Source: an uncultured Christensenella sp. | GTDB lineage: Bacteria > Bacillota > Clostridia > Christensenellales > UBA1242 | Length of the DNA: 32,637 nucleotides | Reading direction: 5' to 3' | NCBI GenBank assembly: GCA_910584815.1 | Contig: CAJUBT010000017.1 | Coordinates: 1 to 32,637 of the forward strand | In this document: positions 25,674 to 32,637 of the stretch, one piece after another | Layout: each line of letters opens with the position of its first letter | Position numbering within the stretch: position 1 is the first letter of the stretch | The notes under the pieces: model-generated | Databases searched by the model: none | Told to the model about the DNA's origin: nothing | What the model saw: only the letters and a program-made list of their open reading frames with translations | Program-made: the position numbers and the translations under genes

Positions 25674-25702
25674 TTGTTTTTTTTTACACTTTTTGGTATA
25701 AT
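25674..25702 (+). promoter_or_regulatory. Extended -10 sigma-A promoter of tig
   Basis: TTGTTT (25674-25679), 17-base spacer, TATAAT (25697-25702), with TGG just before the -10, so the extended TGn motif is present. Transcription would start near 25709, 25 bases before the tig ATG. Confidence 0.75.
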
Positions 25703-25733
25703 ATTTATTGCAATATAAAAATGGGAGAAAAAT

Positions 25734-27020
25734 ATGAAATACACAAAAAAAATACTAGAAGATAAAAGAGTACAATTTGCTGTTTCACTAGATGAAAAAG
25801 AATGGGAAGAAGCCGTTCAAAACGCATACGAAAAAAATAAATCAAAATATAATGTTCAAGGTTTTAGAAAAGGGCACACCCCAAGAAAAGTTTTAGAAAA
25901 TAATTATGGAACAACTCTTTTTTATGATGATGCCATAGATGGTTGTTTCTATCGTTACTATTTTGAAATTCTATCTAAAGAGAAAGATGTTAAACCAGTT
26001 TCAGCACCAGACATCGAAATTTCTTCTATCAGCGAAAAAGGTCTTGAAATGCTTCTAACTCTTGTTGTTAAACCAGATGTGGAACTTGGAAATTATAAAG
26101 GCTTAACAATTAAAAAAGAAGAAATTAAGGTCACAGATGAAGAAGTTGAACACGAACTTCACCATAAACAACAAGACCAAGCAAAATATGTTGAAGTAGA
26201 AAGAGAAATTAAACAAAATGATACTGCTACTATAGATTTTTCTGGCAGTGTTGATGGCGTTAAATTTGAAGGCGGCACCGCAGAAGATTATGACCTAGAA
26301 ATTGGTTCTCATAGTTTTATAGACAATTTTGAAGAACAGCTTATTGGTCTTAAAAAAGGCGAAAAGAAAGATGTTAATGTAACATTTCCTAAAGAATACC
26401 ACGAAGAAAGCCTAAAGGGTAAAAAAGCAGTTTTTGCGGTTACAATAAAATCTGTTAAAGAAAAACAACTTCCAGAACTTGATGATAAATTTGCAAGTGA
26501 AATTAGTGAATTTGAAACTTTAAAAGAACTTAAGGAAGATATTAAAAAGAAAATTTTAACTGCAAAACAAAAAGAAGAAGACGCAAAAGCAGAAAATAAA
26601 TTGGTTGATGCTATTGTTGAAGCTTCTAAAGTTGAAGTTCCAGAAGTTATGGTAGATGAACAAGTTGAAGATTATATTAAAGATTTTGAATATCGTTTAG
26701 CATATCAAGGTTTAAATTTAGAAGGTTATTTAAATTACACAGGTTCAAACCTTGAAGACCTTAAAAAATCTAGAAGAGAAGATGCAAGAAAAACAGCAAA
26801 AACTCGTTTAGTGTTAGAACAAATTCTTGTTAAAGAAAAAATAGAAGTTACCGATAAAGATATCGAAGAAAAATTTAATGAAAATGCTTCTGCCGATAAG
26901 AAAAAATCAATTGCAGAAATTAAAAAAACTTTAGGTGAAGAACAATTAAATTACTTTGAAAATAGTTTGCTTTTAAATAAATTAATGAAATTTTTAAAAG
27001 ATAATAATAAAATAGACTAA
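25734..27020 (+). CDS. tig: Trigger factor
   Basis: The protein has 428 residues, full length. Trigger factor is a ribosome-bound chaperone and peptidyl-prolyl isomerase. The ribosome-docking signature is GFRKGHTPR (43-51, usually GFRKGKxP). The central FKBP-type PPIase domain (about 150-240) has NDTATIDFSGSVDGVKFEGG and GSHSFIDNFEEQLIGLKKGE. The C-terminal helical arms (about 260-428) include LVDAIVEASKVEVPEVMVDEQVE. The ribosome site GGGAG is well placed. It heads the folding and proteolysis cluster tig-clpP-clpX-ysxC. Confidence 0.96.
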   Translation: MKYTKKILEDKRVQFAVSLDEKEWEEAVQNAYEKNKSKYNVQGFRKGHTPRKVLENNYGTTLFYDDAIDGCFYRYYFEILSKEKDVKPVSAPDIEISSISEKGLEMLLTLVVKPDVELGNYKGLTIKKEEIKVTDEEVEHELHHKQQDQAKYVEVEREIKQNDTATIDFSGSVDGVKFEGGTAEDYDLEIGSHSFIDNFEEQLIGLKKGEKKDVNVTFPKEYHEESLKGKKAVFAVTIKSVKEKQLPELDDKFASEISEFETLKELKEDIKKKILTAKQKEEDAKAENKLVDAIVEASKVEVPEVMVDEQVEDYIKDFEYRLAYQGLNLEGYLNYTGSNLEDLKKSRREDARKTAKTRLVLEQILVKEKIEVTDKDIEEKFNENASADKKKSIAEIKKTLGEEQLNYFENSLLLNKLMKFLKDNNKID

Positions 27021-27456
27021 TTTTTTTTAAATAGGTAATACTTTGTTAAACACATAAAAATAAAAGTTTTGTAAAATAAATTTACAAATGTTAACTAAAA
27101 AAACATTTTAACATTATTGTTAAAACTCGTAAGCAAAAGATTAGTAGAAAGATTAATAAAAAGGTTAATAATAATTTAAGTTATTTAATATTAATTATAA
27201 TAATGAATTATTAAAAAATTTATATTAATTAAAACTATTATTATAAATAATTAATCTTGTAATTTAATTCTATAATTTTCTATGAATTTTTATTAAATAA
27301 AATAATGAAAGAATATTTAAATAATTAAATACAAAGTAAAAAAATTATAAGGCAATTTAAACTTGTAAAAGTTAATTTTACAAAATTAAAAATAAAATTT
27401 TAGATAAAATAAAAAAGTCTTAAACACAACATTAATAGTAAGGAGATTATTTTATT
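27021..27456 (+). other. AT-rich intergenic region between tig and clpP
   Basis: These 436 bases are almost only A and T. I see no gene, no convincing hairpin terminator for tig, and no CtsR-type operator (GGTCAAA heptad repeat) before clpP. The clpP ribosome site AAGGAGAT lies at its end. AT content this high makes chance promoter matches uninformative. Confidence 0.4.
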
Positions 27457-28044
27457 ATGCTAATTCCTATGGTAGTAGACCAAACAAGCACAGGTGAGAG
27501 AAGTTATGATATTTATTCAAGGCTTCTTGAAGATAGAATTATTTTCTTGACAGGTGAAATTGATGATGCTTCCGCAAATATAGTTGTTGCACAATTAATT
27601 TACCTTGAAGGTAAAAATCCAGATAAAGATATTTGTTTATATATTAACAGCCCAGGTGGAAGTGTAAGTGCAGGGCTTGCAATTTACGATACAATTAAAT
27701 ATATTAAATGCGATGTTGTTACAATTTGTATCGGTCTTGCAGCTTCTATGGGTGCATTTTTACTTTCAAGTGGAACTAAGGGCAAACGCTATGCACTTCC
27801 AAATAGTGAAATTATGATTCACCAACCTCTAGGTGGCGCTAAAGGTCAAGCAAGCGATATAGAAATTCAAGCACGCCACATTCAATCTATAAAAGAAAAA
27901 ATAAACCAAATTTTAAGTGAAGCCACTGGGCAAGACTTAAAAAAGGTTCAAAAAGATACCGACAGAGATTATTATATGACCGCCGAACAAGCCAAAGAAT
28001 ATGGCTTAATAGATGACATTTTCTATACACGCAAGAAAAAATAA
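27457..28044 (+). CDS. clpP: ATP-dependent Clp protease proteolytic subunit ClpP
   Basis: The 195-residue, normal-length serine protease assembles into a 14-mer. The catalytic triad is S98 (GLAASMGAFLLSSG), H122 (MIHQPLGGAKGQ) and D171 (DTDRDYYM). Oxyanion-loop INSPGGSV (64-70) and the N-terminal LLEDRIIFLTGEIDD are typical. It degrades proteins unfolded and fed by ClpX, whose gene follows 187 bases later. The ribosome site AAGGAGAT supports this ATG. Confidence 0.97.
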   Translation: MLIPMVVDQTSTGERSYDIYSRLLEDRIIFLTGEIDDASANIVVAQLIYLEGKNPDKDICLYINSPGGSVSAGLAIYDTIKYIKCDVVTICIGLAASMGAFLLSSGTKGKRYALPNSEIMIHQPLGGAKGQASDIEIQARHIQSIKEKINQILSEATGQDLKKVQKDTDRDYYMTAEQAKEYGLIDDIFYTRKKK

Positions 28045-28133
28045 TTAAATGCTTTTTTAAAAATTATAAATTTAAGTAATAAATTTAGTAAAAAAGTTAT
28101 AACTTAGTTCTTGTAACAGCTTGTGCTTGGTTT

Positions 28134-28153
28134 TAACTTTTAATTAAAAGTTA
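28134..28153. repeat. 20-bp perfect palindrome before clpX
   Basis: TAACTTTTAA / TTAAAAGTTA reads the same on both strands, centred about 88 bases before the clpX ATG. A second palindrome with the same half-site, AAGTTATAACTT (28094-28105), lies 30 bases upstream. The set could be an operator. A/T-only palindromes are also more likely by chance here. Confidence 0.45.
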
Positions 28154-28231
28154 TGGAAAACAACAAATTTTTTGGTTAAAATTCGCAAGTTTTTTGTAAC
28201 AAAAACCACAAAAAAAAGGAGAAGACTTAAA

Positions 28232-29557
28232 ATGGAAAAAGAATCAAGATGTTCTTTTTGTGGCAAATCTCAAAACGATGTAAAAAAGTTAATAAGTAGC
28301 CCAACCACCTCAACTAGTATTTGCGATGAATGTGTAGAAATTTGTAAGGAAATTATTAAAGAAGAACAAGTTCCAACAGCACCAACTAAAATAGACCTTC
28401 CACTTCCTCATATTATTAAAGAACAGTTAGATAAATATGTTGTAGGGCAGGATGAAGCAAAAGTTGTTTTATCTGTTGCAGTTTATAATCATTATAAACG
28501 TATTAATTACAACACAGAAATTAAAGAAAAAGCTGAAAATAAACAACCAATTGAACTTGATAAAAGCAACATTTTATTAGTTGGTCCAACGGGTTGTGGT
28601 AAAACTCTTTTAGCAAAAACACTTGCTAAAATTTTAAAAGTTCCATTCGCCAGCTGCGATGCAACCACTTTAACTGAAGCTGGTTATGTTGGTGATGATG
28701 TTGAAAACATTTTGTTAAAATTAATACAAAATGCCGATTATGATGTTTCAAAGGCCGAAAGAGGCATTGTTTATATTGATGAAATAGATAAAATTGCAAG
28801 AAAGGGCGAGAATAGATCTATAACAAGAGATGTTTCTGGGGAAGGGGTTCAGCAAGCTCTTCTTAAAATATTAGAAAGCACAATTGCAAATGTTCCACCT
28901 CAAGGCGGAAGAAAACACCCACAACAAGAAACAATTTCTATCGACACAACAAACATTTTATTCATATGTGGTGGTTCGTTTGTTGGGTTAGATAAAATTA
29001 TAGAAAAACGCATAAGCACAGCATCTCTTGGTTTTGGTTCTTCTGTTACAGTTTCTTCTAAGGAAGAAGCAGTTTATAACCTAATTAAAAACACTCAACC
29101 TGAAGACCTTAACAAATTTGGTTTAATACCAGAATTTGTTGGCAGATTACCTATAACAGTTGCTTTGCACGATTTAACTGAAGAAGCCCTTGTAGAGATT
29201 ATGACAGCACCAAAAAATTCCATTACAAAACAATACAAAAAAATGTTAGATATGGATGGCATAAACCTAGAGTTTAAAGAAGAAGCAGTTAAAGCAGTTG
29301 CAAAAAAAGCACTAAAATTAAAAACTGGGGCTAGAGGGTTAAGAACAATTTTAGAAGATAGAATGTTGTCTTTAATGTATTCTGCACCAGCTGACAAAAC
29401 AATAGATACAATTATTTTAGATGACACCTTTATAAACGCCACTGGTGAACCACTTTATATAAGAAAACCTTTAGATGAAAAAACTGAAAAATTAGAAGTG
29501 GAAAATAACAATGAAAAACTAGAACTAAAAAAAGCCGAAGGCGGAGAAAGTGCCTAA
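28232..29557 (+). CDS. clpX: ATP-dependent Clp protease ATPase subunit ClpX
   Basis: The protein has 441 residues from the ATG at 28232. ClpX is a hexameric AAA+ unfoldase that delivers tagged proteins to ClpP. The N-terminal C4 zinc finger is CSFCGK...ICDECVEIC. The AAA+ core has Walker A GPTGCGKT, pore loop GYVGDD, Walker B IVYIDEIDKIA and the arginine/sensor block LIPEFVGRLP. KTGARGLRTILED marks the small domain. The C-terminal 35 residues are E/K-rich. An in-frame TTG 60 bases upstream would prepend a basic tail unlike ClpX and lacks a ribosome site, whereas AAAGGAGAAG precedes the chosen ATG. Confidence 0.97.
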   Translation: MEKESRCSFCGKSQNDVKKLISSPTTSTSICDECVEICKEIIKEEQVPTAPTKIDLPLPHIIKEQLDKYVVGQDEAKVVLSVAVYNHYKRINYNTEIKEKAENKQPIELDKSNILLVGPTGCGKTLLAKTLAKILKVPFASCDATTLTEAGYVGDDVENILLKLIQNADYDVSKAERGIVYIDEIDKIARKGENRSITRDVSGEGVQQALLKILESTIANVPPQGGRKHPQQETISIDTTNILFICGGSFVGLDKIIEKRISTASLGFGSSVTVSSKEEAVYNLIKNTQPEDLNKFGLIPEFVGRLPITVALHDLTEEALVEIMTAPKNSITKQYKKMLDMDGINLEFKEEAVKAVAKKALKLKTGARGLRTILEDRMLSLMYSAPADKTIDTIILDDTFINATGEPLYIRKPLDEKTEKLEVENNNEKLELKKAEGGESA

Positions 29558-29583
29558 TTTTGTTACAAGGGGGATAAGATTAA

Positions 29584-30201
29584 ATGCAAATAAAATCAGT
29601 TGAATTTGTAAAAAGTGTTGCAGATAAAAATTATTTAGTTAGCGAATATAACGAAGTTGCCTTTGTTGGCAGAAGTAATGTTGGCAAAAGTTCCCTAATT
29701 AATTTTATAACTGGTAGAAAAAAACTTGCAAAAACATCTGGCACCCCAGGTAAAACAAAGCTTATAAATTATTTTTTAGTAAATAATAACTTTTTATTGG
29801 TAGACTTACCAGGCTATGGCTATGCTGAAGTCAGCAAAGATTTAAAAACCAATTGGGCAGATTTTTTAGAAGAATATTTAAGAACAAGTAAAAACCTAAA
29901 ATGTGTTTATTTACTTTTAGATATTAGAAGAACCCCAACAACACAAGATGAACAAATGTTAAAATTTTTATACTTTAATCGTATTTCAACAAAGGTTGTT
30001 GTAACTAAAACAGACACACTTTCTCGTGTTCAAGTTTTTAACCAATTAAACATTATTTGTTCAAAACTGGGGTTAACAAGAAAAGATGTTATAATAACTT
30101 CATCTCAAGATAAGGAAGGGCATAAGGAATTAATGGAGAGTATTGAACATTTTGTTTCAAACCAAGTAGATAATAACGAATCAACACAAAACGCCAATTA
30201 A
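29584..30201 (+). CDS. ysxC: Ribosome biogenesis GTP-binding protein YsxC/EngB
   Basis: The 205-residue small GTPase acts in 50S subunit assembly. G1 is GRSNVGKS (29-36), G2 is the Thr in TSGTPGKT, G3 DLPGYG (74-79), G4 TKTD (141-144) and G5 near TSSQDKEG. The length is that of the family. It follows clpX by 26 bases with ribosome site AAGGGGGAT and is probably in the same operon. In many Firmicutes one or two lon genes stand between clpX and ysxC; none is present here. Confidence 0.95.
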   Translation: MQIKSVEFVKSVADKNYLVSEYNEVAFVGRSNVGKSSLINFITGRKKLAKTSGTPGKTKLINYFLVNNNFLLVDLPGYGYAEVSKDLKTNWADFLEEYLRTSKNLKCVYLLLDIRRTPTTQDEQMLKFLYFNRISTKVVVTKTDTLSRVQVFNQLNIICSKLGLTRKDVIITSSQDKEGHKELMESIEHFVSNQVDNNESTQNAN

Positions 30202-30324
30202 TTTTGGCTTTTTTGTTTTAAAAAAGATTAAAATATTTTAAAAATATTTAGATTATTTTAAAAATAATAAATATAATATAAATTTTTATTGTTTTTATTT
30301 ATAAAATATTTTAGGAGTTAAAAA

Positions 30325-31179
30325 ATGAGAAAATTAAGAAAATTGAGTTTTATTGTATTAATTCCAATTGCTTTTGGCTTGCTTTTTAAAATCTTAGGCT
30401 TAAAAATTGAAAATGAAACTTTGGAATTAGTTGGAGATAAATTGTTATTCCCAGGCATTTTTATAACAATTTCACTAATTGTTGTAATAGGTTTAATATT
30501 AATGTCTACGGGAAAACTTGCTGATTATAAGAAAACAGATGATAAAACAGAAAATTCCCATACAAAAGAGGAAGAATATGAAAATATAAAAGATATAAAC
30601 TCTTCCTATGGTTATGAAAGTAAGGCAAAGCAAGGGGATTATATGCTAAGGCATCTTGGCGAAAACTATAGAAATTCTACCAGAAAAGAAAAAGTTTTAG
30701 GGGGAATGTTTCTAGGGTTTATATTGCTAGATTTCTTTTTAATTATGGTTTTTGCATACCTAAATATTCCTATAGGGTCTTACATATGCTTTGGTATTTT
30801 TGCTCTAACAATTTTATTAGCAATTATAGTTAAATTGGTTCTACAAAAATTATCTATGAAAGTTTCTCAAGAAAAAATAGATAACAGCCCAAAACTTAAT
30901 GGCATTGTAGATGCTTGTGTGCTATCAAGCACAACTTCTACAGGTGGGGCTCATTTATATCGTACTACAAGAATTTCTAATGTTGTATATAAAATTGCAA
31001 TAATAGCAGAAGATAATCGTTATATTGCCTATAGCACTGAGTTCTTTGAGAAAGGTGAAAGAGTAAATATTGCCGCAATAGGAGGGAAGCGTGCTCATAT
31101 CCTAAACAAAATAAAAAACACTAGAGATGATGAAAATTACGAAGAATATGAAGAATATAAGGAAAATGAAGAAGAATAA
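30325..31179 (+). CDS. Four-TM membrane protein of unknown function with C-terminal beta domain
   Basis: The protein has 284 residues. TM helices are at about 7-26, 41-62, 123-146 and 150-172, in two hairpins separated by a charged cytoplasmic loop (about 65-120). Residues about 188-265 (GIVDACVLSSTTS...VVYKIAIIAEDNRYIAYSTEFFEKGERVNIAAIGGKRAHIL) look like a small beta barrel, comparable in shape to the OB-like domains that follow TM hairpins in NfeD-type proteins, though similarity is weak. The last 20 residues are almost all E, Y, N and D. The ribosome site TAGGAGTT is good. No family named with confidence; it stands as a single gene after ysxC. Confidence 0.7.
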   Translation: MRKLRKLSFIVLIPIAFGLLFKILGLKIENETLELVGDKLLFPGIFITISLIVVIGLILMSTGKLADYKKTDDKTENSHTKEEEYENIKDINSSYGYESKAKQGDYMLRHLGENYRNSTRKEKVLGGMFLGFILLDFFLIMVFAYLNIPIGSYICFGIFALTILLAIIVKLVLQKLSMKVSQEKIDNSPKLNGIVDACVLSSTTSTGGAHLYRTTRISNVVYKIAIIAEDNRYIAYSTEFFEKGERVNIAAIGGKRAHILNKIKNTRDDENYEEYEEYKENEEE

Positions 31180-31318
31180 CTTAAATTACTTGTTTATTTT
31201 TTTTATAAAATAAATTTTTTAAGTATTACATACAGTATTTACTATTATAATTTAAAAATTAAAATGAAAATTATTTAAATGGTTTGTTTATTATTTTTAA
31301 AAAGCTTTTTAATGTTAT

Positions 31319-31344
31319 TTATGTTTTAGTAAACATAATTTTTT
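31319..31344 (+). terminator. Probable terminator of the four-TM membrane protein gene
   Basis: TTATGTTT (31319-31326) pairs with AAACATAA (31331-31338) around TAGT, followed by six T. It is 140 bases after the gene's stop codon. Confidence 0.65.
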
Positions 31345-31589
31345 AACCTTAAAGAAATTTTATAAATTTAAGTTTAAATTTATATTAAAAAAATTTAACC
31401 AAAAACAAAATCTATCTTTTTAAATTAATTATATTATTTATTTCAAAATATTTTATAATATTAATTTAACATTAGTTTTTACCTCAAAAAGTTTAAAATT
31501 TTGTGCCAATGCTTATTATTAAAAAATGTATATTAAATAATATAATTTAAACAAAAATAATAATATTTTTAAAATTAAACAAAAAAATT

Positions 31590-31623
31590 AAGTTGTAGTG
31601 TGTTAAACCTACAACTTTTTTTA
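31590..31623 (+). terminator. Second, unassigned terminator
   Basis: AAGTTGTAG (31590-31598) / CTACAACTT (31609-31617), ten-base loop, then a run of T to 31622. There is no gene directly upstream, since the previous gene already has its own hairpin. It may back up read-through or end an unseen small transcript. Confidence 0.7.
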
Positions 31624-31764
31624 TGTTATTTTGTTTATATTTTTTATTTTAAATTATAAAAGTTTAAGTTTATTCAACTTATATTTTTGAGTTATAACCT
31701 AAAAATAAAAAGTTTTTTAGGTTTAAATTAAATATTTTATTATAATTAAAAAAAATAATGTATC

Positions 31765-31791
31765 ACATTTAATAATCTCCTAGCATATTAT
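31765..31791 (+). promoter_or_regulatory. Sporulation-type (sigma-K/sigma-E-like) promoter of the coat-like gene
   Basis: CATATTAT at 31784-31791 fits the CATAnnnT -10 of mother-cell sigma factors, and AC (31765-31766) stands 17 bases upstream as in sigma-K promoters. It lies about 60 bases before the ATG. No TTGACA/TATAAT pair is better placed. The motif is short, so this is suggestive only. Confidence 0.45.
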
Positions 31792-31851
31792 TTTATAGTT
31801 TACTTTTTAAAAGAGTACATAAAGAAAATAAAATAGGAGGTATTTTTTTAA

Positions 31852-32502
31852 ATGTCATTTTATACTTGTAACCGCCAAGGTTGTGCACCTGGGGCAATGA
31901 GTGGCAACCCATTAAATGGTTTATGCGAAAAAGCCTGTATTCAGGTAGATAAGGTTTTAGATGCTGGTATGCGCCAAATTCAACTCGCAAACGAACAAAT
32001 CACTCTATCTAATCAAAATCCAGCAAATCCAACAACACCTTTAACCTTTATTAGTGCTGTAACAAATGGAGAAACAACAATCACCAATCTAACAGTGGAA
32101 AGATTAGCCGATAAGCCAAACTTTGCAAGGGTATCTTTCGATGCTATTGTTCCTGTGTTGGTTACATACACCGATGCTAATAATGTTCAAGGAACAGGCG
32201 AGGGCACAATAACAATTCCAAACGATATAATTCTATTCATTCCTCAACCATCAATTGTACCTTATAGAATAGAAGTGTTTGGAGCTTTATCAAGCCCTGG
32301 TGGAACTTGGGTTAGCGACAACATTTTTTCTATCACAGCTTGTGTAACTTTAATTACTCGTGTTGTATCTCAAGCCGAAATTTTAGTGCCAAGTTATGGT
32401 TATTGCACACCACCTCAAGCACAGGAATTTACTCAAGAAGTATGTACTGGTGTGTTTGAATTACCAATATTCCCAACCGCAATACAAAATCAAAGAATTT
32501 AA
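31852..32502 (+). CDS. Conserved Clostridia-type protein, probable spore coat/exosporium component
   Basis: The protein has 216 residues. An N-terminal Cys segment (MSFYTCNRQGCAPGAMSG...GLCEKACIQVDKVLDAGM, 1-40) precedes a beta-rich body: LERLADKPNFARVSFDAIVPVLVTYTDA-like strands, GEGTITIPNDIILFIPQPS, then VSDNIFSITACVTLITRVV and a closing VPSYGYCTPP...EVCTGVFELPIFP. I recall similar proteins in Clostridia, usually uncharacterised and spore-associated; I cannot name a family firmly. Cysteines at both ends suit disulfide cross-linking. There is no signal peptide, which fits mother-cell assembly. The ribosome site AGGAGGT is very strong, implying high expression. A sporulation-type promoter lies upstream and a terminator follows. 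Confidence 0.6.
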   Translation: MSFYTCNRQGCAPGAMSGNPLNGLCEKACIQVDKVLDAGMRQIQLANEQITLSNQNPANPTTPLTFISAVTNGETTITNLTVERLADKPNFARVSFDAIVPVLVTYTDANNVQGTGEGTITIPNDIILFIPQPSIVPYRIEVFGALSSPGGTWVSDNIFSITACVTLITRVVSQAEILVPSYGYCTPPQAQEFTQEVCTGVFELPIFPTAIQNQRI

Positions 32503-32546
32503 CTTTATTTTAAAATAATTATATTTATTAGTTGTTTTATTTATAA

Positions 32547-32587
32547 AAAAAGAACTTTAACACTTTAGTGTTATGGTTCTTTTTTTT
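32547..32587 (+). terminator. Terminator of the coat-like gene
   Basis: An A-rich 5' arm with AGAAC followed by TTTAACACT pairs with AGTGTTATGGTTCT and a run of T (to 32587). The inner stem AACACT/AGTGTT and outer AGAAC/GTTCT make a long interrupted hairpin about 45 bases after the stop. Confidence 0.8.
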
Positions 32588-32637
32588 AACTATAATTTTT
32601 AACTATAATTTTTAACTATAATTTTTAACTATAATTT
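32583..32637. repeat. 13-bp tandem repeat running off the window end
   Basis: The unit TTTTTAACTATAA occurs four times without mismatch (32583-32595, 32596-32608, 32609-32621, 32622-32634), and a fifth copy begins at 32635. The array starts inside the T run of the preceding terminator and continues beyond the window. It contains no open frame of note. Confidence 0.9.

Larger units (their letters stand above)
31180..31851 (+). other. AT-rich intergenic region before the coat-like gene
   Basis: This 672-base stretch has no convincing protein gene. It holds two terminator-like hairpins (31319-31344 and 31590-31623) and a sporulation-type promoter near 31784, listed separately. The 245 bases between the two hairpins have no clear promoter or ORF, so a small RNA there is only a possibility. 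Confidence 0.5.

Noticed and set aside
28172..28231. Upstream TTG start for clpX adding 20 basic residues
   Set aside because: No ribosome site; the ATG at 28232 has AAAGGAGAAG and gives the normal ClpX N-terminus.
32583..32637. CRISPR array
   Set aside because: Repeats are 13 bp, contiguous and have no spacers; no cas genes nearby.

Overview
The window is strongly AT-rich chromosomal DNA that reads as an uncultured, probably spore-forming, low-GC Firmicute of the Clostridia type. The pointers are a long Alu-domain-type SRP RNA, a T-box leader in front of ileS, sepF-lspA-rluD, the tig-clpP-clpX-ysxC order, purine-rich Shine-Dalgarno sites, and a cysteine-containing coat-like gene behind a sporulation-type promoter. 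The lineage is inferred from gene content and style. No mobile element, CRISPR array or tRNA was seen.

Layout. 1-1718: terminators and a leftward IlvD/Edd-fold protein that has lost the positions of its cluster and catalytic residues. 1917-2173: leftward SRP RNA with a strong promoter. 2256-7256: a HEPN-like/CBS fusion, then two tandem YcxB-like membrane proteins; the second carries a very long acidic tail, four AT-hook-like motifs and a Q/N-rich end. 7422-11002: promoter, isoleucine T-box and ileS. 11223-12889: an RNA methyltransferase-like gene and an RluA-family pseudouridine synthase. 13073-14946: leftward groES-groEL. 15077-16751: a SPOR-like membrane protein and a short-chain dehydrogenase. 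16977-19285: a translationally coupled pair, one a DisA/DacA-like (DAC) protein with altered motifs, the other a large helical protein of unknown function. 19568-22105: uridine-kinase-like P-loop kinase, HD hydrolase and metallo-beta-lactamase-fold hydrolase. 22500-25480: sepF, lspA, rluD and two small membrane proteins. 25734-30201: tig, clpP, clpX, ysxC (protein folding, proteolysis and ribosome assembly). 30325-32502: a four-TM membrane protein and the coat-like gene. The window ends in a 13-bp tandem repeat that runs off the edge.

Most genes are housekeeping. The parts least explained by known systems are (a) the DAC-like/helical pair, (b) the membrane-anchored AT-hook protein next to a paralogue that lacks the hooks, (c) the HEPN-CBS fusion and (d) the IlvD-like pseudoenzyme. 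Several proteins also carry low-complexity charged tails, which looks like a habit of this genome.
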